From Meandrina meandrites (Eukaryota > Cnidaria > Anthozoa > Scleractinia > Meandrinidae): a DNA stretch of 64,000 nt. This document shows, piece after piece, positions 61,982 to 64,000 of the stretch. The notes under the pieces are model-generated. The model searched no databases. It had not been told where the DNA came from and saw only the letters and a program-made list of their open reading frames with translations. Both the position numbers and the translations under genes were made by a program. The first letter of the stretch is position 1. Every line of letters starts with the position of its first letter. The stretch spans positions 12,953,701 to 13,017,700 of the forward strand of contig OY855913.1 in assembly GCA_963693305.1 (NCBI GenBank), read 5' to 3'.

Positions 61982-64000
61982 TTTTCATGAAATTGGGTGC
62001 TTACCGCCCAAATCGGTGCAAGAGCCGTCCCGGAGCTCAGATCATGAGAAAATCAATTTTTGCGGCCGAATCGCAATTTTCATGAAATTGGGTGCTCACG
62101 GCCCAAATCGAGTCACAAGCGCTCCCCGAGCTCAGATCATGAGAAAATCAATTTTTACGGCCGAATCGCAATTTTCATGAAATTGGGTGCTCACGGCCCA
62201 AATCGGCGCAAGAGCCGTCCCGGAGCTCAGGTCATGAGAAAATCAATTTTTAAGGCCGAATCGCAATTTTCATGTAATTGGGTGCTCACGGCCCAAATCG
62301 GCGCAAGAGCCGTCCCCGAGCTCAGATCATCAGAAAATCAATTTTTACGGCCGAATCGCAATTGTCATGAAATTGGGTGCTCACGGCCCAAATCGGCGCA
62401 AGAGCCGTCCCCGAGCTCAGATCATGAGAAAATCAATTTTTACGGCCGAATCGCAATTTTCATGAAATTGGGTGCTCACGGCCCAAATCGGCGCAAGAGC
62501 CGTCCCGGAGCTCAGATCATGAGAAAATCAATTTTTAAGGCCGAATCGCAATTTTCATGAAATTGGGTGCTCACGGCCCAAATCGACGCAAGAGCCGTCC
62601 CCGAGCTCAGATCATGAGAAAATCAATTTTTACGGCCGAATCGCAATTTTCATGAAATTGGGTGCTCACGGCCCAAATCGGCGCAAGAGCCGTCCCGGAG
62701 CTCAGATCATGAGAAAATCAATTTTTAAGGCCGAATCGCAATTTTCATGAAATTGGGTGCTCACGGCCCAAATCGACGCAAGAGCCGTCCCCGAGCTCAG
62801 ATCATGAGAAAATCAATTTTTACGGCCGAATCGCAAATTTCATGAAATTGGGTGCTCACGGCCCAAATCGAGTCACAAGCGCTCCCCGAGCTCAGATCAT
62901 GAGAAAATCAATTTTAACGGCCGAATCGCAATTTTCATGAAATTGGGTGTTCACGGCCCAAATCGGCGCAAGAGCCGTCCCGGAGCTCAGATCATGAGAA
63001 AATCAATTTTTACGGCCGAATCGCAATTTTCATGAAATTGGGTGTTCACGGCCCAAATCGGCGCAAGAGCCGTCCCGGAGCTCAGATCATGAGAAAATCA
63101 ATTTTTGCGGCCGAATCGCAATTTTCATGAAATTGGGTGCTCACGGCCCAAATCGAGTCACAAGCGCTCCCCGAGCTCAGATCATGAGAAAATCAATTTT
63201 TACGGCCGAATCGCAATTTTCATGAAATTGGGTGCTCACGGCCCAAATCGACGCAAGAGCCGTCCCCGAGCTCAGATCATGAGAAAATCAATTTTTACGG
63301 CCGAATCGCAATTTTCATGAAATTGGGTGCTCACGGCCCAAATCGGCGCAAGAGCCGTCCCCGAGCTCAGATCATGAGAAAATCAATTTTTACGGCCGAA
63401 TCGCAATTTTCATGAAATTGGGTGCTCACGGCCCAAATCGGCGCAAGAGCCGTCCCGGAGCTCAGATCATGAGAAAATCAATTTTTAAGGCCGAATCGCA
63501 ATTTTCATGAAATTGGGTGCTCACGGCCCAAATCGACGCAAGAGCCGTCCCCGAGCTCAGATCATGAGAAAATCAATTTTTACGGCCGAATCGCAATTTT
63601 CATGAAATTGGGTGCTCACGGCCCAAATCGGCGCAAGAGCCGTCCCGGAGCTCAGATCATGAGAAAATCAATTTTTAAGGCCGAATCGCAATTTTCATGA
63701 AATTGGGTGCTCACGGCCCAAATCGAGTCACAAGCGCTCCCCGAGCTCAGATCATGAGAAAATCAATTTTTACGGCCGAATCGCAATTTTCATGAAATTG
63801 GGTGCTCACGGCCCAAATCGGCGCAAGAGCCGTCCCGGAGCTCAGATCATGAGAAAATCAATTTTTAAGGCCGAATCGCAATTTTCATGAAATTGGGTGC
63901 TCACGGCCCAAATCGAGTCACAAGCGCTCCCCGAGCTCAGATCATGAGAAAATCAATTTTTACGGCCGAATCGCAATTTTCATGAAATTGGGTGCTCACG
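61982..64000 (+). repeat. Return to block-1/bridge sequence types
   Basis: From about 62060 the monomer order follows 2506 onward: AGGTCATGAG, ATCAGAAAATC, alternating AAGG and ACGG, AAATTTCATG, AATTTTAACGG (62911; 3261), GTTCAC, GCGG, GACGC. The shift is 59554 bp at first and 59649 bp after an extra unit near 62400. Agreement ends near 63790. Private changes are CATGTAATTGG at 62271 and AATTGTCATG near 62361. The array continues beyond the window. Confidence 0.82.

Larger units (their letters stand above)
1..64000 (+). repeat. 95-bp satellite DNA array filling the window
   Basis: The unit recurs every 95 bp from the first base to the last. GAGCTC or a one-base variant of it lies at 9, 104, 199 and so on to 63838, which is exactly 672 units after allowing for 11 net single-base losses. 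All copies point the same way and no unique sequence interrupts them. The consensus has 47 G+C of 95 and eight CpG dinucleotides. Neighbouring monomers differ at a few fixed positions, mainly 30-33 and 79-95, and these variants are arranged in higher-order repeats. Tandem arrays of this purity and length are known from eukaryotic heterochromatin; a centromeric, pericentromeric or subtelomeric location is an inference. The array runs off both ends, so its full size is unknown. Confidence 0.98.

Noticed and set aside
62060..62560. A 166-codon gene
   Set aside because: It is two repeat-derived frames joined by a single A-to-T change at 62275; no independent evidence of coding.
1..64000. Over 100 forward open frames of 60-111 codons, and a few of similar or greater length
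   Set aside because: They are the same repeat read in rotating frame (95 is not a multiple of 3), and starts and stops fall on the recurring ATG and TGA of TCATGA. The peptides are near-identical, with no domain, no signal peptide and no gene context.
1..64000. CRISPR array
   Set aside because: Repeats abut directly with no unique spacers. The 95-bp unit is conserved along its whole length and no cas-like gene is present.
1..64000. CENP-B box
   Set aside because: No segment resembling the TTCG....A..CGGG core pattern was seen in the consensus or the variants I read.
1..64000. Telomeric repeat or rDNA spacer repeats
   Set aside because: No TTAGGG- or TTTAGGG-like runs, no rRNA-like sequence and no Pol I promoter or terminator context were seen.

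Overview
The whole 64 kb window is one uninterrupted satellite DNA array. A monomer of 95 bp is repeated head-to-tail in a single orientation about 673 times. I found no gene, RNA gene, transposable element, CRISPR array or stretch of unique sequence. A homogeneous array of this size with nested higher-order repeats (HORs) is what is seen in eukaryotic constitutive heterochromatin, typically centromeric, pericentromeric or subtelomeric. I do not recognise the monomer and cannot name the organism. A centromeric role is a hypothesis, not something the sequence shows.

Monomer: about 49% G+C (47 of 95 in the consensus), with a near-universal SacI site (GAGCTC, used here as position 1) and two TCATGA motifs at positions 10 and 48. 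A variable tetranucleotide sits at 30-33 (ACGG, AAGG, GCGG, GCAG and rarer forms). A 17-bp 'linker' at 79-95 comes in two strongly different forms: A, GCGCAAGAGCCGTCCCG, and B, AGTCACAAGCGCTCCCC. The monomer itself looks like an old internal duplication of about 38 bp plus about 19 bp.

Layout (block borders read by eye, about one monomer accuracy): 1-3215, three copies of a 12/13-monomer HOR (1140/1235 bp). 3216-5714, a bridge with the first NotI-marked cassette. 5715-18548, about 2.5 copies of a 5031-bp super-repeat made of 1993-bp and 3038-bp sub-units. 18549-22741, a mosaic with a 665-bp tandem duplication and the last NotI cassette. 22742-27890, two copies of a 2565-bp (27-mer) HOR, with a partial third at about 29275-30455. 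About 30310-33310, an 11-mer (1045 bp) HOR in nearly three copies. About 32960-36905, a 2375-bp-spaced duplication. About 36010-48775, two diverged copies of a 6.5-7.2 kb segment. 48775-54555, a mosaic ending in an exact-looking 1805-bp tandem duplication. About 52750-61981, a 3.9-kb segment duplicated at a spacing of 5321 bp. 61982-64000, a return to the sequence types of the first 4 kb.

The 95-bp register is preserved across the window with only three independent kinds of single-base indel, each copied by HOR amplification: two 1-bp deletions in the NotI cassette (7 copies each) and one 1-bp insertion (3 copies). The many short forward reading frames (60-166 codons) are by-products of the repeat and are not annotated as genes.
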